Shown here: piece after piece, positions 1-13,342 of the stretch
How positions within the stretch are numbered: the first letter of the stretch is position 1
Layout: each line of letters starts with the position of its first letter
Source of the DNA: Volutella citrinella
Taxonomy: Eukaryota; Ascomycota; Sordariomycetes; Hypocreales; Nectriaceae
NCBI GenBank assembly: GCA_034401135.1
Contig: JAWZSP010000005.1
Span: 4,278,001-4,342,000 of the forward strand
Length of the DNA: 64,000 nt
Direction: 5' to 3'
Notes under the pieces: generated by a model
Told to the model about the DNA's origin: nothing
Database searches by the model: none
What the model saw: only the letters and a program-made list of their open reading frames with translations
Translations under genes and position numbers: made by a program

Positions 1-80
1 GCATTCCGTATTGGTTTTGTCTAGATGGACGCTGAAGAGTGGGCTTTGTAGAGTGTACATCGTGTTGCCGTCGTCGTGTG

Positions 81-2501
81 TCAGTTTTGTTCAGGGGGCG
101 CGCCCAGTGCCACCATGGGCTGGGCTTGGTCATCTTGTTCACAAGGCATCGATATCAAGCCCAGGTCCGGGAGGAAGTGGTCCTGCCCGAGCGTCTTGGC
201 GCAGTCTGGTCCCTGTGACCACGGAATGGCGGAGAATAGCCCAATGAGCCTGCATCCTTCCGGAGGCTCAAGGGTTCTCCATCCTTGGTCGGCCACCCTC
301 CAGGCATCGTAGAGTATCGTCACATCGCGCCCGAAATTGGTACGTAGCTATTCCGTCTCAACATTAGCACACGAAGCAACATCAAGCAGTGAAATAGGCG
401 GCGTACACGAAGCCCTACTAGTTCGTCAAAAGTACCTCCAACGCAGAAGAAGGGCGCTGGAACCATAATGGCTGTAATCTCCTCGCCTCCGGGGCCGTTG
501 ATGTTTATGGAGAGGTGCGGGTGGAAATCTTCGTCGTCTTTGCAATGCGTTTTTCTGTATATCTCGTCGAACGGGCCTCTGCGTCCCAGGACACAGTTCA
601 TTGAAGGGTCAGTGTAGCGGAATCCGAGTCCGACGATGTGGCGTTTGCTACAGGCCCAGACGACGATTTCGACGAGGCTGGAAAGCCTCTCGCCTTGCAT
701 CCCACCAAAGAAAAGGGTCGTGTAGGGCCATTCAAAGCCGTGTCCTCTGCTTGGGTCATCGGTGTGGTATTTGTAGATCAGGCTGGCTGGGGGCACTTCG
801 GGATACCAAAGACACCCGTGTTGCCAGTCTGTAAACTCTGGCATCACAAGGCCGTTTTGTGTCCAATACTCTACTTCCAGGTCCTTATTGCGTCCCAAAG
901 AGACGAGCTTCAATGCCTAGAGGCAGTTAGCACGTGGCCATCATGACAACTATGGATAGAAGGCCTCCTTACATCAAAGCTGGCTCTGATCGCAAAGATA
1001 CCTTGCGGCCGGGCGAGGTGCCACTTAGGGAACCCCGCGTGCTCGCCGACCCACGGGGTCATTGTGCCGTCCTCAGATACAACAGATATTCCTCTGACGC
1101 CGGGCTTATCCATGGCGAGCCAGAACCCCTGTATGCGGTGGCCTATGGGAAGCTGGATATCAACGCTCTGCCCAGGGTGTAAATACCCTATAGCGTACTG
1201 CTGGCTGTCCATGTCAACCAACTCCAGACCAGAAACAAACCTTGCGCCGCAAGTATTGACAAAGAACACGCGTAGAGAACGAAGATCAAGAGTCTGGGGA
1301 AATTCGAGTGCTCGGGTCCGCAAGGCCCTGGAGCCGGAAAGGAAGTCTTGATCTGGTGGATGGGTATCGTGAACGGCGTCAGTCCAAGAAAATTCTGGGA
1401 GGCTGAGGCCAAATTCGCCCTCGGGGCAGTCGTCAAACCAGGTGTCCATAGGCACACCTGTACAATCAATGCCTTCCATCTCAGAAAGCAATCCCTTGAT
1501 TTGTTTGGAGAGGCCCCAGAGGTGCTTCCGGTTCTCCATATTGGGATTGTTTTGTTCCCAGGCAGGAATGGAGAAGTACAACGCCCTCCATGATTCAGGA
1601 GAATGTTGAACAGCTTCGAATACGTATTCGTACTCTCTTCCTTCGTAGAAACGTGACTTCCAAAACTCTTCGGGCAGACTGATTGACGCAAAAGCGCGAG
1701 ATGCTAGTCTGACGGATGGTATATCGCGCGTCGGGAGGGCGATGGCAATTAGTTGCACGAGCTCTGGCGGGAGGCGAGCGAACACATCCCTGCCCTGTAT
1801 TGAACGGTCGCCGCCAAGTTGAGCAACATACGAATGACCCTTGGCACTGTCCCGGCCAGGCTCGGGAAGTCTTAGGACCTTAAACGGGTCTGCCTGGTAG
1901 GGGACGAACATGGTCGATTCGCTGAGGCTGATCGCCGGTGCGGCGCCTCCATAATTGTGTCCCCAATCCAATACTGCACCGCTCTCACTGAAAAACGGCA
2001 TAGATACGCAGGCCTGGAAGAGGAGTCGGAGGTTTGGCGTGCCGTGAGCCGTGAAGACGGCCCAACACGATGCGTGGAAAGCAAAACCCCAGACCCGTTC
2101 CAGCACCGGGTCTACCGGATCATCATACATGTCCTCATCCGCCCAGTCCTGACTCGGCTCCCACTTGAGATTGCGCAGGCAGTGCCTGGTCACATGCACT
2201 TGTGCGGTAGCTACAGGGCCAAGGGCGTCGCCTAGGTGCCTTTCCGGATCGACGGGGATGGTGACGCTGGGAGGGCGATACCTGACGCCGTCTGGCATTT
2301 TTTCGCCAGTTCCGCTCACCCTGATATTGTCCCAATCCTTTTGTTCAGTCCAGACTGGTTAAGGGTGAAGGTTAGTACACCAGCGTGCCTCGAATGGAGG
2401 AGAGAAGCCTACGCACTAGCCCGGACGTCGGTCAGCCATTCATGCTCGGAAGCCTGGCAGATAGAGGTACCGCACAGAGTGCAGTGCATGCGTAAAGCCA
2501 T
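81..2501 (-). CDS. F-box protein of the fungal DUF7600-like type
   Basis: Probable substrate adaptor of an SCF ubiquitin ligase; the substrate is unknown. I place four exons at complement(81..347, 407..916, 973..2354, 2417..2501), giving 747 aa. All three introns (56-62 bp) have GT-AG ends; upstream of the acceptors are TACTAAC, GCTAAC and GCTAATG branch sites. The ATG at 2501 opens with a CTLCGTSIC cysteine motif followed by EWLTDVRA, which is the usual start of this family. The F-box (FARLPPELVQLIAIAL, then RLASRAFASISLPEEFW) lies near residues 210-260. The C-terminal half is a family-specific region with no catalytic motif that I recognise. A second ATG four codons downstream (2489) is an alternative start. 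Exon joins were inferred from frame continuity and not from transcripts. The F-box call is firm; the DUF assignment is from memory of the family layout. Confidence 0.8.
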
Positions 2502-4980
2502 GATAAAATGACGAGATGTAGGGTACGAGAAACGAAGACAGCCAGGTCTCGACGTGAATTAAAGATGTGGAACCTGGCAGGATGGTGAAGCATAGACGGA
2601 TTGCCCAATGTATGCGGCGCTTAGTTCTTTGGTCCTTTGTGCAGGCGGCTGCGGCGTTTTTGCGGTATCTCTTGTTGTATCTTGGCAAATTAGTACTCCC
2701 CGTATGTGCTTTTTACTGTCATCACCAAATGGCTTTCATGTCTCGTTGTCTCATGGCTAGTTTACAGTCGACTATCATCACAACATCAGCTTCATTACGC
2801 GAGATACGCCCACGCCTACGAGCAGAAGAGTTTTCAAGGAGGAGAGGGATCATGAAGCGGAACATTTCGATTACCTGGAGATAGAGCCTTGGAAAAGCAA
2901 GATTGCGACGTGATACTATCGACAGCTTAAAGTTGCTTCTGCCGGCGACAGGTCCGGGGTAGGCCCCACTTGGAGCGAAGGGCGCACGGTGAGGTCTCGG
3001 TCCTCAACTGGGCAATCGCACTGTAATAGATAGCTTTGCTCGAGGGTCGAGATCGTGTCTCTGTTGTAGTGTCTCATTGGATCTCGGCTGGGAGAGGAGA
3101 GACGATGGACCAGAAGGTGGGCATGCTCATGGCTCCTCCAATAGAAGGAACGATGACCAAGCGGGATGTTGCCTGAGATGGAGGGGCAGCTCAGCTGTGC
3201 AAGCGCGGGGTTAGGTACCTAGGGGCCCTGGCGCGTGGGTATTTCTTATGGTGTTTTTGGTTCGGAAGTACATGTGGCGGGGAGCTTAAAATGTACCCTG
3301 GGCTATGCGGTACTTTGAAGCCTGAGGTAGCAACTTGAGAGCTCATAGCTGCCGCCTCATTGTTGTGCACCTTGGATGCCTGAGGTGTGTTCTACGAGGC
3401 TGCCCAACCACTGACATCTGGTGGGCAAGAGATGCGCCGACGAGCTGATGATATGAGGCCGCGCCGGGCAAGCCTGGTTCACCGTCTGTCTCGCATGCGT
3501 CATGGGTGTCACGCATGGAGCCCATCGACGCCGGGGAGAGTAACGGCGGGTGTCAATCCCTGTTTGGCCTACCTCGCCTGCACCAGACTGGACTGGACTG
3601 GTTGGGCTGGGATGGGATGTTTGGATGGCAGACAAGGGACATGGTCTGGTCTGGTCTGGTCTGATGGGCCTCGCTCATGCGATCCATCCGCGATCCGCCG
3701 GCCAACGCATGCGCGGGGTGGCGGTAATGAGTCGCCCGGGCAGATCTGACGACCTTCCCCATCCCCTGGATTGATTCACCACCGGAACAATCTGAATTAC
3801 TCCTGGGCGACAGGTGAGTTGAAGCCACGGGGGCATCAATCAACCTTATATATCGGGCAAATAGTCAGCGCCGAGTCATCGCCGGCCTACGCAGCCCACG
3901 CAGGGGCCAGCTGTGACGGATATCCCTCGGCGATGAGCCATGGCCTTTTTTCATCAGGCGTCTATTTCGGATTTCCAATCCACGGGGCAAGCCCGCCTAC
4001 AGCCTCAGCGTACAGTGCCACCCAGATCAGCGGTGATAGACAGCTCTCAGCTCCTGCGAATCAGGGTTGGTGCCCTTTTCCCGCATTGTGGGTTGTGCGC
4101 GTGTGTGCGCCAGCATTGGGAGGTAGCGGGGAGGTACCTCCACAAGCTTTCTGGGACCACGCAACACACGATCCTGCACATAGCCTACATCCGGGTACTT
4201 TTGCGCCGGCGCAACCAGACTAGCTTGAGCACTGGCCGAATGCCTCTCGTAGGCGCTGTCAAGAGAGAGGGAGAGGAAAAAGCGGGATTATGCTGCAATT
4301 GATGGTGCAGATATCGGGCTGGGCCTGGGCCAAACGAACCAAACCCACCGCGAGGCCAGCCCAGCCCCTCCTGTGGCAGATGCAAAAAAATACACAGGAG
4401 CAACCCTCAGTGGTGGGGTTTGGTGCTCGCCGTGCCCCACCACCGCTACCCACCTCCCCTACCCACCTTTTGCCCACCTACCCAATTTTTTCTGCTCTCG
4501 CGCCCGCACTGTTCGCACTGGGCTCTCGCTGGGCTGCTGCTACGTACACGGTACTTGACTGGGTCATCGCGGGGCTGGTGTTCACTGAGCAGCCGCTGAT
4601 GAGTGGACCGGCGTACCGTGTGGATGCCGGCGAGTGTGACGGCCGGCGAGCAGCAGCACGTCTGCCCACTCCCTCTGGCTTGCCGCACCAGGCCATGGCC
4701 AACCTTTTCCTCTCCTCCTCCCCCCTCTCCTCTCTTCTTTCCCTTCCTTTCCCTCACACCTCCTCTCCCCAAGGGACATAAAAGAGCGACAGTGGTTTCC
4801 CCCTCGCTGTCTCTCCTCTACCGTCACTTGGAATCGTTGCCGATATTCAGGCTTCGCTTCTTCACTTGCTGCAGGATCAGATCGCGGGGTGAAAACTTCG
4901 ACCCCGCTCTGTTCCCACATCAACAACTTCGACTTTTCACACCACACACATAGTCAGGTTACCAAGTCAATACCGCCAAG
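2502..4980. other. Intergenic region and EF-2 promoter/leader
   Basis: No convincing gene is visible. It holds short direct repeats (CTGGACTGGACTGG near 3587 and a GGTCT repeat near 3645). From about 4,700 onward a strongly CT-rich stretch runs up to the EF-2 start, as is typical for leaders of highly expressed fungal genes. Confidence 0.5.
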
Positions 4981-7895
4981 ATGGTCAAGTAAGTCGTCCC
5001 TGCTGCCCTAATTACCCTCCTCGCCGCCTCTCCTGCATCGCGGTATGCTTCCAGCGCCGAGCACAAGCTTGAGGCCTCTCTTCGCTGCTTCCGCCCGCTG
5101 CTGTCAAGCAAAATACCCCGCTCGGAGATAAGCTCTGCTCTGCTGCTTGCCCACCTCTGCTCTCGCAATGGGCGAAAAAAACACCAGCACCACACCCCAT
5201 CCATACGTCCATCATGATCATGGCTAACAGTAATTCCCCCCCCAACAGCTTCACCATCGACGAGATCCGGAAGCTTATGGACAAGCCTACCAATGTCCGT
5301 AACATGTCCGTCATTGCTCACGTCGATCACGGCAAGTCGACCCTTACCGATTCCCTTCTCGCCAAGGCCGGTATTATCTCCACTGCCAAGGCTGGTGATG
5401 CTCGTGCCACCGATACTCGTGCCGACGAGCAGGAGCGTGGTATCACCATCAAGTCCACTGCCATCTCCCTGTTCGGTGAGCTCGGCCCCGACGACGATGT
5501 CGCCGACATTGTTGGCCAGAAGACCGACGGCAAGGGTTTCCTCATCAACCTGATTGACTCGCCCGGTCACGTTGATTTCTCCTCTGAGGTTACTGCTGCT
5601 CTCCGTGTCACTGACGGTGCTCTCGTCGTCGTCGACACTGTCGAGGGTGTTTGCGTCCAGACCGAGACTGTGCTCCGACAGGCCCTTGGTGAGCGCATCA
5701 AGCCCGTCATCATCATCAACAAGGTCGACCGTGCTCTTCTCGAGCTCCAGGTCTCCAAGGAGGATCTCTACCAGTCCTTCTCCCGAACCATTGAGTCCGT
5801 CAACGTCATTATCTCCATGTACCTTGACAAGGCTCTCGGTGACGTCCAGGTTTACCCCGACAAGGGTACCGTTGCCTTCGGTTCCGGTCTCCACGGCTGG
5901 GCTTTCACCGTCCGCCAGTTCGCTATGCGATATGCCAAGAAGTTCGGTGTTGACAAGAACAAGATGATGGAGCGTCTCTGGGTAAGCTCTTCCTCATCTC
6001 CTGGGTCATTGATTTTTGCTAACCAAGGCACCTAAAGGGCGACAACTACTTCAACCCCAAGACCAAGAAGTGGACCAAGAACGGCACCTATGAGGGCCAG
6101 CAGCTTGAGCGTGCTTTCTGCCAGTTCATCCTGGACCCCATCTTCAAGGTCTTCTCTGCTGTCATGAACTTCAAGAAGGAGGAGATTGCCACCCTCCTTG
6201 AGAAGCTCAACCTCAAGCTCAACGCTGAGGACCGTGAGAAGGAGGGCAAGCAGCTCCTCAAGGCTGTCATGCGAACTTTCCTCCCCGCTGCCGACTCCCT
6301 GCTGGAGATGATGATCCTCCACCTTCCTTCCCCCGTCACTGCTCAGAAGTACCGATCTGAGACTCTGTACGAGGGTCCCGCCGACGACGAGGCTGCCATT
6401 GGTATCCGTGACTGTGACCCCAAGGGTCCCCTCATGCTTTACGTCTCCAAGATGGTGCCCACCTCCGATAAGGGTCGATTCTACGCTTTCGGTCGTGTCT
6501 TCTCTGGTACCGTCCGATCCGGCCTCAAGGTCCGCATCCAGGGCCCCAACTACACCCCCGGCAAGAAGGACGATCTTTTCATCAAGGCCGTTCAGCGAAC
6601 CGTCCTGATGATGGGTGGCAAGGTCGAGCCCATCGACGACATGCCTGCTGGTAACATTGTCGGTCTGGTCGGTATCGATCAGTTCCTGCTCAAGTCTGGT
6701 ACCCTCACCACCAGCGACACCGCCCACAACCTCAAGGTCATGAAGTTCTCCGTCTCCCCCGTCGTGCAGCGCTCCGTCGCCGTCAAGAACGCCCAGGATC
6801 TTCCCAAGCTTGTTGAGGGTCTCAAGCGTCTGTCCAAGTCTGACCCTTGCGTTCTGACCATGACCTCCGACTCTGGTGAGCACATTGTCGCCGGTGCTGG
6901 TGAGCTCCACCTCGAGATTTGCCTGAAGGATCTTGAGGAGGACCACGCTGGTGTTCCCCTGACCATCTCCGACCCCGTCGTCCAGTACCGTGAGACTGTC
7001 TCCGCCAAGTCTTCCATTACTGCCCTGTCCAAGTCGCCCAACAAGCACAACCGTCTCTACATGGTTGCCGAGCCCATCGACGAGGAGCTCTCTCTTGCCA
7101 TCGAGGGCGGCAAGGTCTCTGCCCGTGACGATTTCAAGGCCCGTGCCCGTATCATGGCCGACGACTTCGGTTGGGATGTCACCGACGCCCGAAAGATCTG
7201 GACCTTCGGTCCCGATGGCACCGGTGCCAACTTGCTTGTTGACCAGACCAAGGCCGTCCAGTACCTCAACGAAATCAAGGACTCCGTCGTCTCTGGTTTC
7301 CAGTGGGCTTCCCGCGAGGGTCCCGTTGCCGAGGAGCCCATGCGCTCCATCCGCTTCAACATCCTCGATGTCACCCTCCACGCCGATGCCATCCACCGTG
7401 GTGGTGGTCAGCTCATCCCCACTGCCCGTCGTGTCCTGTACGCCTCTGCCCTGCTCGCCGAGCCCGCCCTTCTCGAGCCCGTCTACCTCGTCGAGATTCA
7501 GGTGCCCGAGAGCGCCATGGGTGGTGTCTACGGTGTGCTCACCCGCCGTCGTGGTCACGTCTTCAACGAGGAGCAGCGTCCCGGTACTCCTCTGTTCAAC
7601 ATCAAGGCCTACCTCCCCGTCCTGGAGTCCTTCGGCTTCAACGGCGATCTCCGTGCCGCCACCTCCGGCCAGGCCTTCCCCCAGTCCGTCTTCGATCACT
7701 GGCAGGTCCTCCCCGGTGGCTCTCCCCTCGACAGCACCAGCAAGGTCGGAGCCATTGTCACCGAGATGCGAAAGCGCAAGGGTATCAAGGTCGAGGTTCC
7801 CGGTGTCGAGAACGTAAGTTTTTCTCCCTATCCACAGCTTGATGCTGCTTAACAGGTTTGCTAACATTCGACTCCAGTACTACGACAAGCTGTAA
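4981..7895 (+). CDS. eft2: Translation elongation factor 2 (EF-2)
   Basis: GTPase that moves peptidyl-tRNA and mRNA through the cytosolic ribosome after peptide bond formation. Exons are 4981..4988, 5249..5981, 6038..7813 and 7878..7895, giving 844 aa, the standard fungal length. The first coding exon is only 8 nt (Met-Val plus two bases) and joins to give [20 protein letters not shown]. The last exon encodes YYDKL and the stop. The P-loop AHVDHGKST is at residues 26-34, followed by the switch region with ERGITIKST and by the DSPGHVDF and NKVDR nucleotide-binding motifs. The diphthamide region reads [11 protein letters not shown], so the modifiable His is present. Strong C-ending codon bias fits very high expression and also creates long spurious antisense reading frames. 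Identity is certain. Confidence 0.97.
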
Positions 7896-8767
7896 GCGGC
7901 TTCCTTGTTTTCCGACGGAACAAGCACAAGCACTGGTGCCCAAGTTGGCACGCGATATCAACCGGCTGCTAGCGAAGATTTGGGACGTATGCCCAAGCCC
8001 ACAGAGGATTTGATTGTCCCCTGATTCGAGGAGGGCATGCCGAGCGAATACCACCAAAAGTAAAAAAAGGGTCGAGAGCTTGGTTGATGCAAGAAATCAA
8101 GGGAAGCTCGAGCGGCTTTCAATGTAGTTATGTCGCCATTGATGAATTGAACACGTTTAGAATGAAGATGAATCTCGATGAGTATGTGACGTGAATTTGC
8201 GAGATGAGTTGCGAATGCTTTCTATTATTCTGTGTTGATTCGCCCACCAGCCGGCCAGGCTGGGACAGTGGCAGCAATGATTCGAGGACGGATCAAGTGG
8301 CGCACCCAGTGGATTCAATATGGTGGACTGGACCTAGAAAATCCGCTTGTTTGACGTATGGAAGCTATCTCTCTTGAAATAAAATAAAATAAATAATATG
8401 GTACAAAGTCTGCCAAAGTTTGCGAAGTTGCAAACTCTGTAGTCTGCTGCGAGGTAAGTGAACTCGGCCACTACGAACCGGGGCCTCCCCGCGCTGGAGG
8501 ACCTCTGTACCTGCAGTGGCACTCCACCGCTGTCGGCCCGGGTCTTCACTTTTCGGAACACGACCTGCACCAACCACGGTGCAGCTGGCGAGAAGCTTGA
8601 AATTTCAGCATACATCGCCTCACGCACGTTCGCAAGCAAACAACCTCTCCAGGCACGTTCCGGAATTGCCACGACACAGTGCCTCGTATGCGGCGAGATA
8701 GCTGGAGCAGGAACCGTTGCTGTTGACCCCATCCTTGGCCTGGCGCGAGCATAGCTCAGCTGCACAG
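7896..8767. other. EF-2 3' region and promoter of next gene
   Basis: No gene seen. It contains an AT-rich run of ATAAA-type repeats at about 8378-8400 and the 3' untranslated region of EF-2. Confidence 0.5.
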
Positions 8768-11263
8768 ATGCTATTCCCCGAGGAGGACGCACCACTGCTC
8801 AAGGCCTGGATTGTGAAGCGCCTCGAGAACACGTTGGTCGCCCTGCCCCTGCCCTGGTCCCTCTCGCTTCGCCGCCATCGTCGGGCGGCAAGAGGAGCAT
8901 GCTAACGCGTCGCGCCACAGATCCGATGCCGATGCCGACGTCCTGGCCGAGTATGTCATCGCTCTACTCAAGCACGATGGTGACCGCGATTCTGTGAGGA
9001 AGCTCTGCGAGCAGGAGATTCCCGATTTCCTATCCGAAGGTACGCACGTCTCGTTGCCACGGCTGGCGCCGGTGCGAATCAATGGCTGGCATGTTCGCTT
9101 CCAGTCGTGTCAACGACTTTGACGCTCCTGCGACAAGCTGACATCGAGCTGTGGCATAGATCCCAAACAGTTTCTCGACGACGTCTTCGATGCCGTAACA
9201 TACAAAACATACAAACCTGGCGCTGTTCGCCCGCCGCCGAAACACGGCGCCGACGCGCCCTTCCCACCACACCCTTCGGCTGGTGTGCCATCCGCGCCGC
9301 CGCACGGCGGCTCAAGAAAGCGCGGCTTCGACGACCGAGGCGACTTCGACGGCCCGGATGGCCGAGACGCGGGACAAGGCTACGGTGGCGGCAGGGCGCA
9401 CAAACAGGCTCGTCGCGGAGGGCGAGGCGGCCGGGGCGGACAGCACAATATGCCCCAGCCCGAGATGATGCAGTTTGGCCCAAACAACCCCATGGAGGCC
9501 TTTATGCAGCTGCAGCGCCAGGCCCAGGCCCTCGGGCTAGCGTTTTCCAATATGCCCAAGTTCCCACCGGGGGAACAGAGGGGAGGACGGCGAAGGGGAC
9601 GGTGTCGAGACTTTGATACGAAGGGTTTCTGCGCTCGAGGCAGTACATGTCCCTACGACCACGGCAATGAGACGACGTTTACGCCTCCGATGGTACCAGG
9701 CGGCGATGGCGGTAAGGATACCGTCGTTCCTACTCAGTTGTGTCGGCATCACAGAGCTAACCATGCACGTTTTGATACAGAGTACGATCCCAACAACCCG
9801 AACCCTATGTTCGCAATGGCCCAGAACCTAATGAACCCGTACGGATTCCCGACAGATTCGCCCCGGGGTGGCGGCGGCCGGGGCGGGCGACGCAACCGCA
9901 ACTCTAAGAAGGGCGGCTCGCGGGCGCCCTTCTCGGCCGAAGGCCCCGTCAATGACCGGTCCAAGAGCACCATCGTCGTCGAAAACATACCCGAGGAGAG
10001 CTTCAGCGAGGCTTCGGTCCGCGACTTCTTCGCCCAGTTCGGCAAGATCACCGAGGTGTCGATGCAGCCGTACAAGCACCTCGCGATTGTCAAGTTTGAG
10101 AAGTGGGGGTCCGCCAACGCGGCCTACAGGTCACCCAAGGTCATCTTTGACAACCGCTTCGTCAAGGTTTTTTGGTACAAGGACGGCGACGCGTCTATCC
10201 CGCCATCGCAGAGTGGCGGGGACGGCAGCTGGCCCAGCGCGATGGACTACGACGGCGAGGGAGGCGAGCAGCAGCCCGAGCCGGAGTTAGACCTCGAGGA
10301 GTTCCGCGCCCGGCAGGAGGAGGCGCAGAAGCAGCACCTGGAGCGCGAAGCGAAGCGTGCCGATCTCGAGAAGCAACGGCAGGACCTAGAGCGGCAGCAG
10401 CAGGAGCTCATCACGCGCCACCGTGAGGAGAATGACAAGCTGCTGGCCAAGCTGGCGAGCGAGGGTGGCGCCGGGTCGTCGGGCGCCGACATGCTGCGTG
10501 CCAAGGTCGCCGCGTTGGAGTGGGAGGCCAAGCTCCTAGGCATCGACCCGGACGGTGACGACGAGGCCTACGGGGTCGGTCTGTACGGGTCCCGCGATGG
10601 CTACCGGGGCAGGGGACGGGGCCGCGGGGGTTTCCCGCCGAGAGGCCGGGGCAGCTTCCGGGGGCGAGGGGGCGGCGGCGCGGCGGCGGGTATGCATGCC
10701 ACATACGCGCAGTACTCGATCGACAACAGGCCAAAGAAGCTGGCCGTGACGGGCGTTGATTTCACGGCGCCAGACAAGGATGAACAGCTGCGACACTTTC
10801 TTCTTGTAAGTTTTATTCTATCCCCGCCATCACATGCACTTCGCCCGATGACTCTTGGGAGAACGAAGCTGACACAGACCAGAACCTAGGAGAGTTTGAG
10901 TCTGTCGACACGGCCCCCGACGTCACGCACGTCTCCTTTCAGGACCGCAAGACGGCCGAGCGCTTCTACCACAGCCTGCACGGCCGCGAGCTCCCCGGCA
11001 TCGACGGCCGCCTCGACCTCGCGTGGGTGAGCGCCCCGCTTCCGGCCGTGGGCTCCGCGCCAGCGAGGCCCAAGGACGTCGCAGTCAACGGATCCGAAGC
11101 GGGCGCCAAGGAGGATCAGGACGAAGATATGGAGGAGGGTGAGCTAGACGATGACCAGCCGCCGCAGGGAGCGAGCCCGGGGCGAGACGCCCGTGCTCAT
11201 CAGCGAGCCCAGCGGCCAGTGAATATGGACTATGAGGTGGCCGACGATGACGCCTGGGGCTAA
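8768..11263 (+). CDS. RBM26/27-type RNA-binding protein (PWI-like, CCCH zinc finger, two RRMs)
   Basis: Likely nuclear RNA-binding factor; the fission yeast relative Rmn1 works with the MTREC/exosome RNA-decay machinery. Exons are 8768..8832, 8921..9039, 9160..9711, 9781..10805 and 10883..11263, giving 713 aa. Order of parts: an N-terminal PWI-like helical domain (residues 1-60: FPEEDAPLLKAWIVKRL, then VLAEYVIALLKHD), an Arg/Gly-rich stretch, and a C-x8-C-x5-C-x3-H zinc finger near 210-228 (CRDFDTKGFC, then CPYDH). RRM1 is near 308-380 (STIVVENIPEESF), with a charged coiled coil near 415-475. An RGRGRG/FPPRGRG box follows, then RRM2 split by the last intron, and an acidic tail. Intron 3 (9712..9780) is 69 bp and has no stop, so retention would keep the frame. 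The first donor (GTTGGT) is weak. Confidence 0.85.
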
Positions 11264-12134
11264 AGGTTGGCTACTGTGAGTGTAGGGAGTAGTGGCAGCT
11301 TCAATTGACAGATGAGAGTCGGACCAGCAATGGAGAGTTGTTGGGACTGCAATGTACAAGTCGGTCTCGCGATACAGTAGTTCACGGAGAAGCGGCAGTG
11401 AGCAGTTACAGAGAGGAGAGCGTGTTCTGTCGCATTTGTCTTGTTGTGCTCATGGGTGTCAATGGCAGCGAGAGGCATCACCAACCCTAATATTCAACCG
11501 CATACATTGATGGCAGGACTTATCTCTGGTTGTCATACAGGCCATAAAATATGATATTGATGAATCGCATCATCAGGTCCACCCATCCGAGCCCAGAGGC
11601 CACAACGGCCCCGGCCGGTGTTGTGAGGAAATGCACGAGTCCAAGACAAGGAATGCTCCCGGCGGGCAGCGGCAGTCTGCAGTCAGGCACGAACACGGAC
11701 TATTATTAGTGAAAATGGTGACACAATTACAGTGGCAGTCCAGACTTGACAGGGTCGCCACCGGGAAGATGCGGACGAGAGCGAAGAATACGGAACAGTG
11801 CCTCCTGCCGCATTTGTGTCAGCATGGATGGGCTAAGAGAGGAATTTGCTAAGGACTACCTCAATGTTGCAAGTTAAAATACTGCGTGGGCCGTACCTTA
11901 GTATCCGTTATGCTGACACAGTGCGGAAGCTAGCGAGTTCCTACGCGTTATGCTCAGTGGGGCCGCTGAAGGGCGCAATTGTTCATCAAGTGACAATAAT
12001 AAGAATCACAACCCAGTCGTCGCGAGGGACAGATGCGAAAATTCAGGAATATAATGCGCAACCATAATTCATTCTCCTAATCCCTGTTCTCAACCTCATC
12101 TCTTTCACACTTTACCGCTACGAGAACTGCAGGC
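11264..12134. other. Intergenic
   Basis: No gene seen. It separates the stop of the RNA-binding protein from the bZIP start. A CT-rich leader with CTTTCACAC lies just before the bZIP ATG. Confidence 0.45.
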
Positions 12135-13342
12135 ATGGCAGACGCCAACATAACGCCAGCGTCAGCGGCGGGGAAGCCCCGGACACGGCAGCGGGCTTAC
12201 AAGAAGCCGCCTGTCCTCGACGTTCCAGACATCGAAGACGATGCCGCTGAGAGAAAGCGAGTTTTGAACGTCTTGGCCCAACGGAGATACCGTAAGAAAT
12301 GAAGCACAGCTGTTTGTTGTCCATCTACTAACCAGCGAACGCAGGTGAGAGGAAGCGGCTTAACCGGCAAAAAGCCAAGAACACCACTGATGGCCAAGTG
12401 GCCACCAACGAGGACAATGTAGAAGAAGTCATCTCCGGGTCCTCCCCGTCAACAGACACCTCTGGAGATGTCTCGAGCAGCACGGGTGTTTCGCCAGCGG
12501 GTGGCGCCTCTGTCGTCAATTGCACCACAGTCTGCATGTCCCCGGCTAGCAGTGGCTCAGGAGTCCTGTCCGGGATCGAGCTCGATCTCTCGTCCTGGAA
12601 TAATCTTGACGACGCTGCGATAGAGTCAATGCTCCCAGCCTCAGACACATTCGCCGGGTTAGCAGCACAAGAGACCTCTGTCCCCATAGGCACAATGCCG
12701 TCGACAGTGCCGGGCGTCTTCTCGCCAACCATGGCCTCGTCGAGTTTCGACTTTGCCTCGGCCGGCACCTCCTCCTTTTCCTTCGCAGACAACTACAATC
12801 TTCCCCTTCTCGAAATGACTCTCCTTCGATGCATAATGCGAATCACGGACCGTCTAGGCTTTGCAGGGGCGCCGCTCTGGGCTCTCGACTGCATGTCACC
12901 ATTCATCAACGGCACAGCGACACCGGCTCATGAACTACCAGAGGCGTGGCGGCCGACTGCATCGCAGCTCCTTGTCCCGCACCATCCCATCTGCGACTTA
13001 TTGCCGTGGCCGCAGGTGCGGGAGCGTTTCCTCACGCTCTGGTCGATGCCCGATGCCTTCCGTCCGCCCAATCTCAAAGGCGAGCTGGGGTTCTGCAACC
13101 TAGCGTACGATGTCGAAGACTCTGCCGAGGGTGTGCGGATCCACGGGGATGACTTCTATAACCCGTCTGCGTGGGAGGTGGGACAGGTGTTGTTCGAGCG
13201 ATGGTGGTTCTTGTTCGATCGGCAAATCATCGACAACAGCAACAAATTACGGAGAGCCCGGGGTGCTCCCCAGCTGCTCCTCAAGGCAGCACCGCAGTCC
13301 CAGCCAGGGTCTGCCACACCAGCGGCGGCGGCAAGCAGTTGA
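12135..13342 (+). CDS. bZIP transcription factor with DUF3425 domain
   Basis: Probable DNA-binding regulator; the target genes are not evident. Exons are 12135..12291 and 12345..13342, giving 384 aa. The intron splits the basic region: the spliced sequence RKRVLNVLAQRRYRERKR fits the fungal N-x7-R basic-region signature, and neither exon alone shows it. A Ser/Thr-rich linker follows. The C-terminal DUF3425 region begins near LPLLEMTLLRCIMRI, continues through LVPHHPICDLLPWP, and ends with WEVGQVLFERWWFLFD. The leucine zipper after the basic region is short or poorly formed, as is usual in this family. Many DUF3425 bZIPs act in stress or secondary metabolism, but no biosynthetic cluster is adjacent here. 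Confidence 0.85.

Noticed and set aside
6032..7867. 611-codon open frame antisense to EF-2 (also 4959-5894, minus)
   Set aside because: Low-complexity Val/Gly/Asp/Leu composition, the mirror image of strong codon bias in EF-2; it crosses the real introns and has no family.
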